Origin: Candidatus Zhuqueibacterota bacterium
Lineage (GTDB): Bacteria > Zhuqueibacterota > Zhuqueibacteria > Residuimicrobiales > Oceaniaggregativiventaceae
Assembly (NCBI GenBank): GCA_016929055.1
Contig: JAFGJN010000161.1
Location: forward strand, 1 to 50,180
DNA: 50,180 nt
Direction of reading: 5' to 3'
Shown piece after piece: positions 19,206-27,186 of the stretch. A program made the translations under genes and the position numbers. Each line of letters starts with the position of its first letter. The stretch's first letter is position 1. The notes beneath the pieces were generated by a model. It made no database searches. It was given only the letters and a program-made list of their open reading frames with translations, and was not told the origin of the DNA.

Positions 19206-20309
19206 ATGAATGATTTCAAAAAACGTCCGTTCGAAGATATGGATCGGACGTTTTTGATTGTTTTGGCTTTGTCGTTTTTGTTTCATTTTACGACGGTGAT
19301 ATATTTTGTTCTCAATCCCCTGCCGTCAAAGGGAATTGTGCACACCGAAGCTCTCAAACGTGTGCAGGAAAGCTATGCGAATGTGGTGTTGGAATCAACG
19401 CCGCTCGAGTTTACCGGCAATATGCTAACACTGCCGCCTGCGGTGAAGCAAGAAATCGAGCGATTTGTTCCGTCAAGCGGTTCTTCGGAAACCGCTCCAC
19501 CTTCGAGTGTTCTGCCGACGCAAACACCTCCCGCCACGGCGAATTTAGCGGAAACGAAAAGTCCGGGCGGGACGGTAGATCGTGGCGTTGGGCGCGGCGG
19601 CGGGATAACCGGAACTGGCAATCCCGATGTGGCCAACCAAGGTTTGCTGGGGATTCTCACCAGTCCCAGCGGTGATCGCACCGACAATGCCATACAGGAT
19701 GTTTTGGCGCAGGGTACAATCCAGGAACAGGATTACGATAAGGCTCTGCGCAACATGGATCGTCTTGCCTCCCGCGGCCAATCCACAAGTGGCGGCGGGG
19801 TTGAAGGCAGCGGTACTGGCGGAAGCGGCGGCGTTCAGCGTCAGGCCATTACGAGCGGTCGAAGAACGGAGGGTGGTAATCTTGACGGTGTGGTTACAGG
19901 ATTGGGCAGCGCGGAATCCGCGGCATTTCAACGCCAGGCGGATTTTGCCGCATCGCAATTGGCTCCTTTAACGGATGAAGGTGAAGAAATTCAAACTTCC
20001 GGCGGGCGTTTGGCCGGTCGCGATATCAATCTGGTATCCACTGTTGTCTATGGGCACAGTGCTGCGATTCAATATTGTTATGAACGCGAACTCAAGCGCA
20101 ACCCCGATCTCAAAGGTAAAGTGGTTATTCGGTTCACCATAACTCCTGCAGGACAAGTGACCAATCCTCGAATTGTCTCGTCTACACTTAAAAGTGAAAG
20201 CGTCGAGCGCTGCATTTTGTCACGTGTCAGCCGATGGGACGATTTTGGACAGATCGATGCATCGCTGGGCAATGCGACCTTCCGCCAGGTATATACGTTC
20301 GGTTTTTAA
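19206..20309 (+). CDS. TonB-like protein with AgmX/PglI (GltJ) C-terminal domain
   Basis: This 367-residue protein has a cytoplasmic N-terminus, one membrane anchor (about residues 14-38) and a long periplasmic linker rich in Gly, Ser, Thr and Pro (about 95-240). The C-terminal domain (about 270-367) matches the AgmX/PglI type: an IQYCYERELKRNPDLKGKV segment, then VVIRFTITPAGQVTNPRIV, and a second cysteine in VERCILSRVSRW. The paired cysteines are typical and may form a disulfide. The topology is that of an energy transducer reaching across the periplasm. It follows one ExbB and two ExbD genes, so it is the likely output arm of that motor. In Myxococcus the corresponding protein GltJ/AgmX works in gliding. 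No good ribosome binding site lies close to the ATG. Confidence 0.88.
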   Translation: MNDFKKRPFEDMDRTFLIVLALSFLFHFTTVIYFVLNPLPSKGIVHTEALKRVQESYANVVLESTPLEFTGNMLTLPPAVKQEIERFVPSSGSSETAPPSSVLPTQTPPATANLAETKSPGGTVDRGVGRGGGITGTGNPDVANQGLLGILTSPSGDRTDNAIQDVLAQGTIQEQDYDKALRNMDRLASRGQSTSGGGVEGSGTGGSGGVQRQAITSGRRTEGGNLDGVVTGLGSAESAAFQRQADFAASQLAPLTDEGEEIQTSGGRLAGRDINLVSTVVYGHSAAIQYCYERELKRNPDLKGKVVIRFTITPAGQVTNPRIVSSTLKSESVERCILSRVSRWDDFGQIDASLGNATFRQVYTFGF

Positions 20310-20360
20310 ACCTTCTCCCCAGAGTTTTTTTCAGCAACCAGCGTTTCCGCCAGAGATTTC

Positions 20361-20375
20361 GGCGGCAGTGCCGCC
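20361..20375. repeat. Short GC-rich hairpin before aspS
   Basis: GGCGGC and GCCGCC are separated by three bases. No T-run follows, so it is not a canonical terminator. It sits 28 bases before a much longer inverted repeat in the same intergenic region. Confidence 0.4.
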
Positions 20376-20397
20376 TCATATCTCGATTGATAGAAAA

Positions 20398-20429
20398 ATC
20401 ACCGGTGTCCGGTCGTTCGACCGGACACC
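20398..20429. repeat. Palindromic element, copy A (upstream of aspS)
   Basis: Arms of 12 bases (20404-20415 and 20418-20429) are perfect complements around a central TT. The 7 bases ATCACCG (20398-20404) overlap its left edge. There is no following T-run, so it could act as a DNA site, an RNA hairpin or a dispersed repeat. A related copy with the same spacing lies downstream of aspS at 22269-22297. Confidence 0.7.
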
Positions 20430-20491
20430 CATGTAGAAAAATATGGATTTTTTGACAAAAGAACCAACAGCCAGAGTCAGAGGAATTGGAA

Positions 20492-22249
20492 ATGAAATGG
20501 AAAAGAACACATACGTGTGGAGATTTGACCAGCCGACAAGTAGGGACAGAAGCTGTTTTGATGGGGTGGGTTGAAAAACGACGGGATCATGGTGGGTTGA
20601 TTTTTATAGATTTGCGAGATCGTTATGGAATTACCCAGATTCGGATCGATCCGTCATCTGCGGCTTACGAAGAAGCCAAAAAACTGCGCAGCGAATATGT
20701 CGTCGGATTTAAAGGACGGGTTGAGCGACGCCCCGACAGCATGGAAAACAAAAATCTGCGTACTGGCGAAATCGAACTGGTCGCTGCGGAGATCGATCTC
20801 ATGAGCACAGCTCAAACTCCACCGATTCAGATATCCGGCAAAGTTTCCTCCTCAGAAGATTTGCGTCTCAAATATCGCTATCTCGATCTTCGCAATCCCC
20901 AGATGCAACATAACCTGATCGTACGACACCAAGCGGCACAGATCGTGAGAAATTATTTCAGTGAAAAGAACTTTGTCGAAATTGAGACACCCTACTTGAT
21001 GAAAAGCACGCCGGAAGGCGCTCGGGATTTCCTTGTGCCCAGTCGAATCTGGAAAGGCCGATTTTTCGCCTTGCCGCAATCACCGCAGACCTACAAGCAA
21101 TTGTTGATGATGTCGGGATTCGACCGTTATTTTCAGATCGTGCGCTGTTTTCGTGATGAAGATTTGCGCGCCGATCGTCAGCCGGAATTCACCCAGATCG
21201 ATGTGGAAATGTCTTTTGTCGATGAAGAGGATATTTTTGTCGTCGTTGAAAGTCTTGTGCAACGGATTTTCAAACAAATTCTGGATATCGATCTGTCTCT
21301 TCCCCTGCCGCGGTTATCCTATTCAGACGCCATAGCGCGTTACGGTTGCGACAAGCCCGATCTTCGTTTCGGCGCTGAGATCCATTCCTTTTCCGATTGG
21401 GCCAAAAAAGTCGAATTTCAGGTTTTTCGCGATAATTTGGAGCGCGGCGGCGTGATTGCCGGTATTTGCGCAAAACAGTGCGGCGGGTATTCGCGCAAGC
21501 AAATCGATCAGCTGACAGAGCAGGCGAAAAATTTGGGTGCCAAAGGTTTGGTGGCGATCAAAATTAAAGAAAATGATTGGGACAGTGGTCTGAACAAATA
21601 TTTTACACCGGCACAAAGATCGGCCTTGATTCAAGAAATGAACGCTCAGGAAGGCGACCTTTTGCTGCTTGTGGCCGATACGGAAGAAGTGACGCTGCAT
21701 GTTTTGGGGGAATTGCGGTTGCTTTTAGCCAAACAGGAAAAGTGGATTGATGGGAATCGGTTTCAATTCACCTGGGTCGTCGATTTCCCCTTGTTCGAAT
21801 ACAGCCAGGAAGAAGAGCGCTATGTTGCACGCCATCATCCTTTCACTTCCCCCAAAGCAGAGGATGTCAGCCGGCTGCAGGAGCATCCGGATAAGGTTCG
21901 AGCTCGCGCTTATGACCTGGTTCTCAACGGCAGCGAAATTGCTGGCGGAAGCATCAGAATTTCGGATCAAAAACTGCAAAGCGATATGTTTCAGGCGTTG
22001 GGGATATCAGAAAGCGAAGCACGCGACAAATTCGGGTTTTTATTGGATGCTCTTGCATTTGGAACACCGCCACACGGCGGCATCGCCTTTGGTTTTGACC
22101 GATTGGTCATGTTGCTAACGGGCACTACATCCATACGTGAGGTGATCGCTTTTCCCAAAACAGCAAGTGCCATGTCGCTGATGGATGGTGCACCATCCCA
22201 GGTGAGCGAAAAACAATTGCTTGAATTGGGGATTAAGCGAATTGTTTAG
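20492..22249 (+). CDS. aspS: Aspartyl-tRNA synthetase
   Basis: This charges tRNA-Asp (and possibly tRNA-Asn) with aspartate. It is a bacterial-type class II synthetase of 585 residues. It has an N-terminal OB-fold anticodon domain (GWVEKRRDHGGLIFIDLRDR), a class II catalytic core with motif 2 (FRDEDLRADRQPEFTQIDVE), a GAD insertion domain (about residues 285-420), and motif 3 near the C-terminus (HGGIAFGFDRLVMLLTG). The start is ATG 20492, with AGAGGA 7 bases upstream; a TTG at 20486 is too close to that site to be used. Whether it is discriminating or non-discriminating cannot be decided here, and no amidotransferase gene is in the window. Two related palindromes flank the gene. Confidence 0.97.
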   Translation: MKWKRTHTCGDLTSRQVGTEAVLMGWVEKRRDHGGLIFIDLRDRYGITQIRIDPSSAAYEEAKKLRSEYVVGFKGRVERRPDSMENKNLRTGEIELVAAEIDLMSTAQTPPIQISGKVSSSEDLRLKYRYLDLRNPQMQHNLIVRHQAAQIVRNYFSEKNFVEIETPYLMKSTPEGARDFLVPSRIWKGRFFALPQSPQTYKQLLMMSGFDRYFQIVRCFRDEDLRADRQPEFTQIDVEMSFVDEEDIFVVVESLVQRIFKQILDIDLSLPLPRLSYSDAIARYGCDKPDLRFGAEIHSFSDWAKKVEFQVFRDNLERGGVIAGICAKQCGGYSRKQIDQLTEQAKNLGAKGLVAIKIKENDWDSGLNKYFTPAQRSALIQEMNAQEGDLLLLVADTEEVTLHVLGELRLLLAKQEKWIDGNRFQFTWVVDFPLFEYSQEEERYVARHHPFTSPKAEDVSRLQEHPDKVRARAYDLVLNGSEIAGGSIRISDQKLQSDMFQALGISESEARDKFGFLLDALAFGTPPHGGIAFGFDRLVMLLTGTTSIREVIAFPKTASAMSLMDGAPSQVSEKQLLELGIKRIV

Positions 22250-22268
22250 TGCTTTGAAAACAGGTGGA

Positions 22269-22297
22269 ATCACCGCTCTTTGGTCGTTCGACAAAAG
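22269..22297. repeat. Palindromic element, copy B (downstream of aspS)
   Basis: It shares ATCACCG (22269-22275), a 6-base spacer and GGTCGTTCGAC (22282-22292) with copy A at 20398-20429. Its own arms CTTTGGTCG (22278-22286) and CGACAAAAG (22289-22297) pair with one mismatch around the same central TT. The spacer bases differ from copy A, but the flanking arm differs in a partly compensating way. Confidence 0.65.
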
Positions 22298-22416
22298 ACC
22301 CTGATGCTATTCTATTCAAATCAATGAGAAGGAATATAAACGCGAGAGCATGGGTTTTAATAGACATAATTTCAGTATTACTAGGAACGTGACCGTTTTA
22401 ATATATAATTTTCTTC

Positions 22417-22445
22417 TTGACTCTTATTCGTTTTTTTATTAACAT
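22417..22445 (+). promoter_or_regulatory. Probable promoter for the lipoprotein and LysM genes
   Basis: TTGACT (22417-22422) and TAACAT (22440-22445) are 17 bases apart in AT-rich DNA, about 92 bases before the lipoprotein start. The -10 is imperfect (4 of 6 consensus bases). Confidence 0.45.
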
Positions 22446-22536
22446 GCTTAAAGTGAGAGTGTTCAAAAAATAAACAGATCCTGAAGCACCAAAGAGGTTG
22501 TTAATCTCGCAGTCCTTGAAAGGAGGTGTACAATTG

Positions 22537-22812
22537 ATGACAAAGGCGATCCGGATTATTGTGACCCTCTCGTTGGTTGCCCTGTTTGCGTCCGTCGTTC
22601 TGACGGGGTGTAGCAAACATCCGAATCAGGAGCAACTGCAGCTTTTGGAGGAAACCAAACAAGCCGCACTGGCAGCTGAACAAGAACTTGCGGATTGTGA
22701 AAAAACCCAGGCTGAGGTCAAGAGTCAACTTGCCGACAAAAAGCAAGAATTGGCGAACGTGCAACAAGAAAAAACAGATGTTTCCAGTCGTTTAGCGGCC
22801 ATGGGAGAATGA
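22537..22812 (+). CDS. Small coiled-coil lipoprotein
   Basis: This 91-residue protein has a signal peptide ending in the lipobox LTGC (Cys at about residue 25). After acylation it would be exported to the membrane surface. The mature part is a single charged helix with heptad-like spacing (EQLQLLEETKQAALAAEQEL, then VKSQLADKKQELANVQQEK), resembling Lpp-type murein lipoproteins in form but not in detectable sequence. I choose ATG 22537; TTG 22534 is closer to the very strong AAGGAGG site and is possible. The strong ribosome binding site suggests high expression. The next gene, 28 bases downstream, encodes a LysM protein that should bind peptidoglycan, so the two may tether envelope layers. Confidence 0.82.
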   Translation: MTKAIRIIVTLSLVALFASVVLTGCSKHPNQEQLQLLEETKQAALAAEQELADCEKTQAEVKSQLADKKQELANVQQEKTDVSSRLAAMGE

Positions 22813-22843
22813 CACTTAACCACAAATCACTGGAGGGAAGGTG

Positions 22844-23698
22844 ATGAGTTTGTCACTAAGAAACATGCTTCGCCTTGCGCTTTTGCTTTCCTTCTCATTG
22901 ATCTTTGGTGCTACGGTATCCCTGGCCCAAGAGAAAATGAGCATGGAAGATTACAACGCTCAGCTGGCTCAATGGCAAGAGCGTGAAGCTACGGCGAAAA
23001 AAGCGCTTGATGAATGCGGTCAAGCCAGCGAAGAGATGAAAAAAGAAAGCGAAACCATTCAGGGCGATATCGACGCCACCTGGAAAGCGATCTATGACGA
23101 GATCGAAACCGATGCAGACGCGGTGGCCGCTTACCGTCAGAAACTTCAGGAATTGGACGCCAAGGTTTCGGGACTTTTGGCCCTTTCTCCGGAAGAACTT
23201 TTCAAAAAACGCGATGAGGTCAAAGAAGCGGAAGATATGTTGGCCGCTTTCAAAATGGACCGCATTTCTGCATTGACCGACATGCAGAACATGATTGCCG
23301 GGATCGAGGGTAAATTGACCCAGATCAAAAACAAGATGCCCAAAGCGATCTATGATGAATATTCGGTTGTGGTTGGTGATTATCTCTGGAAGGTTTCTGG
23401 CAAAGCCGATATCTATGGTAATCCGATGCAATGGATGCGGATCTACTCCTACAACAAGGAGCAGATCAAAGATCCGGACCTGATTTATCCCGAGCAGATC
23501 CTCAAGATTCAACGCGAAGTCGGACCGGAAGAATATTTGGTGGAAAAAGGCGATTATCTGGCCAAGATTGCCGGAAAAGCAGAGATGATGGGTGATCCAA
23601 GTACCTGGACTAAGATCTATGAAAAGAACAAAGCCATCATCGGCGATGATCCGAATATGATCTTTCCCTATACGGTTTTGGTGATCCCGGCCAATTAA
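22844..23698 (+). CDS. Secreted protein with coiled coil and two LysM-type domains
   Basis: This 284-residue exported protein has a signal peptide (residues 1 to about 28, cleavage near SLAQ). Next comes an alpha-helical stretch (about 30-165) rich in Lys, Glu and Ala. Two LysM-like modules follow at about 168-225 (VVGDYLWKVSGKADIYGNPM) and about 228-283 (VEKGDYLAKIAGKAEMMGDP). LysM binds N-acetylglucosamine glycans such as peptidoglycan. The modules carry a [GD]P-x-[QT]W-x-[RK]IY insertion also seen in Bacteroidota/Calditrichota-type LysM proteins, by my recollection. ATG 22844 is preferred over GTG 22841 because GGAGGG (22832-22837) is then 6 bases away. A terminator follows. Confidence 0.88.
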   Translation: MSLSLRNMLRLALLLSFSLIFGATVSLAQEKMSMEDYNAQLAQWQEREATAKKALDECGQASEEMKKESETIQGDIDATWKAIYDEIETDADAVAAYRQKLQELDAKVSGLLALSPEELFKKRDEVKEAEDMLAAFKMDRISALTDMQNMIAGIEGKLTQIKNKMPKAIYDEYSVVVGDYLWKVSGKADIYGNPMQWMRIYSYNKEQIKDPDLIYPEQILKIQREVGPEEYLVEKGDYLAKIAGKAEMMGDPSTWTKIYEKNKAIIGDDPNMIFPYTVLVIPAN

Positions 23699-23784
23699 GA
23701 GCGTGAAGCGAATTGCGACAAACGTGCTCGGCGCGGTTTACTATCTCTATTGTCCGGCGATCGTTTTACGTGGATCCAATTGAA

Positions 23785-23816
23785 ACTCTCGGTCTATTTT
23801 GGGCCGAGAGTTTTTT
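23785..23816 (+). terminator. Intrinsic terminator after the LysM gene
   Basis: An 8-base-pair stem (23785-23792 with 23804-23811) and an 11-base loop are followed by a run of T residues (23811-23816). It ends the lipoprotein-LysM transcript before phoH. Confidence 0.8.
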
Positions 23817-23825
23817 ATTGATAAA

Positions 23826-23861
23826 CTCATTCAGCCAGCCCCGGGTGGCCGGCTGAATGAG
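23826..23861. repeat. Perfect 11-base inverted repeat between the terminator and phoH
   Basis: CTCATTCAGCC (23826-23836) and GGCTGAATGAG (23851-23861) enclose a GC-rich loop of 14 bases. It lies 35 bases before the phoH start and 9 bases after the terminator T-run. A T-run follows at 23870-23875 after a short gap, so it could be a second terminator or attenuator, or a regulatory hairpin in the phoH leader. Confidence 0.6.
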
Positions 23862-23896
23862 TTCGGCGGTTTTTTGAGCACGATAGAGGAACAACG

Positions 23897-24874
23897 GTGG
23901 CGAGTGAAAAACGCATACAATTGCGCGGAATTGATCCAATCGCGTTTTATGGCTTGCAGGATGAGAATCTGCGCATGCTGGAAAGACTGTTTCAAATCGA
24001 TCTGGTGGGACGTGGTCAAGAGTTGATCCTCCGCGGCGATGAAAACTTGGTCGAAGAAGCGGTGCGAGTGATATCCGAGTTGATTTTTATGGTCAACAAG
24101 AATGGTTCGCTCTCTGCCGACGATATCGAGACCGTTTTTCGTTTGAGTCAGAGTCCGGATAGAAAAGCTGCGGAACATGATCCCGACTCTATCGTTCTCT
24201 ATACCAAAAACGGCATGATCAAACCCAAAACACCGGGACAAAATGCTTATTACCAATCGACAAAAAAAAATGACATTGTAGTCGCAATCGGGCCTGCTGG
24301 AACCGGCAAGACCTATCTAGCTGTAGCTGTTTCGGTTGCGCATTTACGAGAAAATCGCGTTGACCGCATTGTTTTATGTCGACCGGCGGTGGAGGCGGGG
24401 GAAAGCCTGGGTTTCCTCCCTGGGGATTTTCGGGAAAAAGTGGATCCCTATCTGCGGCCGCTTTACGATGCTTTGCATGAAATGATTCCTCAGGACAAGC
24501 TGAAGAGATTCCTGGAAACCCGGATTGTTGAAATCGTTCCTCTTGCCTACATGAGGGGGCGAACGCTGAACAACAGTTTCGTCATACTCGATGAGGCCCA
24601 AAACACCACTTCCGGTCAGATGAAAATGTTTTTAACCCGATTGGGCGCCAATACGAGGGCAATTATCACCGGAGATATCACCCAGATCGATTTGCCCAGC
24701 AGCAGTGAATCGGGTTTGATTCAGATTCAAGATGTTTTAAAAGGAATCGACGGTATTGATTTTGTTTATTTACACGAGCGCGATGTGGTTCGTCACCAAT
24801 TAGTCAAAAAAATCATCCGCGCCTATAAGGACTATGCCACCAGTTCTGAAAACGATAAGAATATACCATTATGA
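23897..24874 (+). CDS. phoH: PhoH-family ATPase (YbeZ)
   Basis: This 325-residue P-loop ATPase is thought to act with the RNase YbeY in rRNA processing and ribosome quality control. The N-terminal part (about residues 1-110) resembles a KH-like RNA-binding module. The ATPase part has Walker A GPAGTGKT at 132-139, Walker B VILDEAQNTT, and a conserved GDITQIDLP segment. A GTG start with AGAGGA 6 bases upstream is well supported. Its stop overlaps the pgpH start by 4 bases (ATGA), and ybeY and a ybeX/corC-like gene follow, the classic conserved gene neighbourhood. Confidence 0.95.
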   Translation: MASEKRIQLRGIDPIAFYGLQDENLRMLERLFQIDLVGRGQELILRGDENLVEEAVRVISELIFMVNKNGSLSADDIETVFRLSQSPDRKAAEHDPDSIVLYTKNGMIKPKTPGQNAYYQSTKKNDIVVAIGPAGTGKTYLAVAVSVAHLRENRVDRIVLCRPAVEAGESLGFLPGDFREKVDPYLRPLYDALHEMIPQDKLKRFLETRIVEIVPLAYMRGRTLNNSFVILDEAQNTTSGQMKMFLTRLGANTRAIITGDITQIDLPSSSESGLIQIQDVLKGIDGIDFVYLHERDVVRHQLVKKIIRAYKDYATSSENDKNIPL

Positions 24875-27186
24875 GACTATCGAAATCCAAATCTTTTCGC
24901 AAATATCCTGAGGTGTTGAAAAGCGTTGTTTCGCATCGAAAGTTTCGCTTACAGGACTACCGTATACAGCTCGTCGGTCTTTTTATCCTGACGCTGCTGA
25001 TCACCCTGATGTTCCCTCGGGGCAAATCATTTCAATTCGCCGATCTCAAAGAAGGCCGGGTCTATGTCGGACCGGAAATAATCGCACCGTTCACCTTTCC
25101 GGTCAATAAAAGTGCCGATGAATACGAAGTGGATCGTCGACGCGCACGACAGAGTGTACCGCCGGTGTTTGTTTTTTCCGACAGCGTCGCTGAACATCAA
25201 CTCGATGCGATGATCAAATTGATCGGGCAGGTCGACAGACTTTTGCGATCTCCTGAGACCCAGGTCGAAGATCTTCAGCGGCTCATGCGTGATGCCGGCG
25301 TCGTGATCTCGAGCGAAGACGTTCAATTGGTACTTTTGGGATTTCCGGAAACAAACGAGCGCTTTCCCGCGTCAATCAATCCCGGCATTGTTCAGAGGCG
25401 AATTCTAGAGTTTGAAACGATTGCCAAAGCCGCATTGGCTGTAACAAGGGAAATTTTTAAGGCGGGTGTCTTGAGCGTCGACAAGAGCCAATTTTCTGCA
25501 GGAACCGACAAGTTGTCCATAAGCCGCAGCGGTCAAGACCATATTGAAGAACTCGAAGAGATGAATTATTACCAGAGTATCGTCGATTCCCGCAATACTC
25601 TGTTGGAATTGCTGCGCAAAGATACCGATCTCCAAGAGAGAGAGGTAAAAATCGCTTATCAAATAGCGGTAAACTTTTTGCAGCCGAATGTCTTGTATGA
25701 TCAGGTCGAACACCAGAGACGGATAGAGGATGCAGTTGCGACAGTTCCGCTGGCCAAGGATCAAATCCTGGCGGGCGAGAGAATCATCGACAGCCATCAA
25801 CGAATCACCCGCCAGCACATCGAGAAACTCAATTCTTTCGCGGTTGCCAAAGCCGAACGGGGAGAGGTATCCAGTTTTTGGAAGCGAGCAGTTCCTGCCG
25901 TCGGCAAATTTCTCTTTACGCTTTTCATTCTCAGCATACTGGTGATTTATCTCTATCGCGCCCGGCGTCCGATTGTGCTCGATCTCAAACGGTTGTTGTT
26001 GATTGCCTTGATCATTCTTTTGGTTTCTTTGTTCACGTTCATCGTCACCAGATTTGATCTATCGGCCTATTTGATTCCGGTGGCGATGGCGGCGATAATT
26101 ATCACGATTTTTTTTGATGCCGATGTTGGATTGGTGACGGCCGTGGCTTTAAGTCTGTTAACCGGTGCGATGCGGGGAAACGAATACAGCATCACTTTTA
26201 TTTCTTTGTTCGCTTCAACAATAGTTATTTTAACAGTTAGCAAAGTGCGGACGCGAAATTGGGTTTTGCATTCGATGGGTGCGACGATCGCTGCCTATTT
26301 GTTGGCGATTACCGTACATGATTTTGTCAGTTATATCTCATTTTCCGATATGGCCAAAAACTGGCTTTTTGGAATGATCAACGGCTTTTTTGCTCCTATT
26401 TTCGCCTATGGGATGGTTATCATTTTTGAATTCGCATTTGATTTGACAACGGACATGACCCTGCTTGAACTCTCGGACTTGAATCAGCCCTTGTTGCGGC
26501 AGTTGGCGATGCGGGCCCCCGGGACATATCACCACAGTATTGTGGTCGGCAATCTCGCAGAAGCGGCAACTGAGGCCATTGGTGGCAATCCTTTGTTGGC
26601 CAGGGTCGGCTCGTATTACCACGATATCGGTAAAATGGAAAAACCAGAATATTTTGTCGAGAATCAGACCAAAGGACATAATCCGCAGGAAAAATTGACG
26701 CCCTCTATGAGCTCCTTGATTCTGCTGAATCATGTTCGCAAAGGGGCGGATATGGCGCATTCCCAAGGATTGCCCCGTGAAATTGAAGATTTTATCTATG
26801 AACATCATGGCACCGGATTGATGGGTTATTTTTACCAAAAAGCTCTCGAACAGAGCGACGGTGAAAATATTTCTGCAAATGAATTCCGCTATCCCGGTCC
26901 CAGACCGCGAAAAAAGGAGACAGCTATCGTCATGCTTGCCGATGCCGTTGAGGCGACATCGCGTACTCTCAAAGATCCCACCCCAAGTCGGATTAAAAAC
27001 GTGGTGGAGAATTTGATTGACGAACGATTTAAAAGCGGAGAACTGGATGATTCGCCGCTGACCTTGCAGGATTTGTCTAAAATTTCTGAAGCGTTTCAAA
27101 AGATACTTAATGGCATCTTTCACAGCCGAATTGACTATCCCGCCGGAAATGGAGAAAGCGGTGAAAAAAAGGAAAAGAGCGTTTAA
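24871..27186 (+). CDS. pgpH: 7TM-HD family phosphohydrolase PgpH (cyclic di-AMP hydrolase)
   Basis: This is a multi-pass membrane protein of 771 residues. It has a cytoplasmic N-terminus, one membrane helix (about 29-48), a large extracytoplasmic domain (about 50-335) of 7TMR-HDED type, a cluster of about seven membrane helices (about 340-520), and a cytoplasmic HD domain. The HD motifs are intact: His554-His555 in YHHS and His584-Asp585 in YYHDIGKM. Family members such as Listeria PgpH hydrolyse c-di-AMP. In Bacillota the gene also lies between phoH and ybeY. The activity here is inferred from family; no diadenylate cyclase gene is in the window to confirm that the nucleotide is made. It overlaps both neighbours, so translation is probably coupled. 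Confidence 0.92.
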   Translation: MRLSKSKSFRKYPEVLKSVVSHRKFRLQDYRIQLVGLFILTLLITLMFPRGKSFQFADLKEGRVYVGPEIIAPFTFPVNKSADEYEVDRRRARQSVPPVFVFSDSVAEHQLDAMIKLIGQVDRLLRSPETQVEDLQRLMRDAGVVISSEDVQLVLLGFPETNERFPASINPGIVQRRILEFETIAKAALAVTREIFKAGVLSVDKSQFSAGTDKLSISRSGQDHIEELEEMNYYQSIVDSRNTLLELLRKDTDLQEREVKIAYQIAVNFLQPNVLYDQVEHQRRIEDAVATVPLAKDQILAGERIIDSHQRITRQHIEKLNSFAVAKAERGEVSSFWKRAVPAVGKFLFTLFILSILVIYLYRARRPIVLDLKRLLLIALIILLVSLFTFIVTRFDLSAYLIPVAMAAIIITIFFDADVGLVTAVALSLLTGAMRGNEYSITFISLFASTIVILTVSKVRTRNWVLHSMGATIAAYLLAITVHDFVSYISFSDMAKNWLFGMINGFFAPIFAYGMVIIFEFAFDLTTDMTLLELSDLNQPLLRQLAMRAPGTYHHSIVVGNLAEAATEAIGGNPLLARVGSYYHDIGKMEKPEYFVENQTKGHNPQEKLTPSMSSLILLNHVRKGADMAHSQGLPREIEDFIYEHHGTGLMGYFYQKALEQSDGENISANEFRYPGPRPRKKETAIVMLADAVEATSRTLKDPTPSRIKNVVENLIDERFKSGELDDSPLTLQDLSKISEAFQKILNGIFHSRIDYPAGNGESGEKKEKSV

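Larger units (their letters stand above)
22250..22536 (+). other. Intergenic region between aspS and the lipoprotein gene
   Basis: This 287-base AT-rich gap contains palindrome copy B near its left end and a promoter near 22417-22445. No coding frame of interest was found. The right end carries the strong AAGGAGG ribosome binding site of the lipoprotein gene. Confidence 0.6.
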
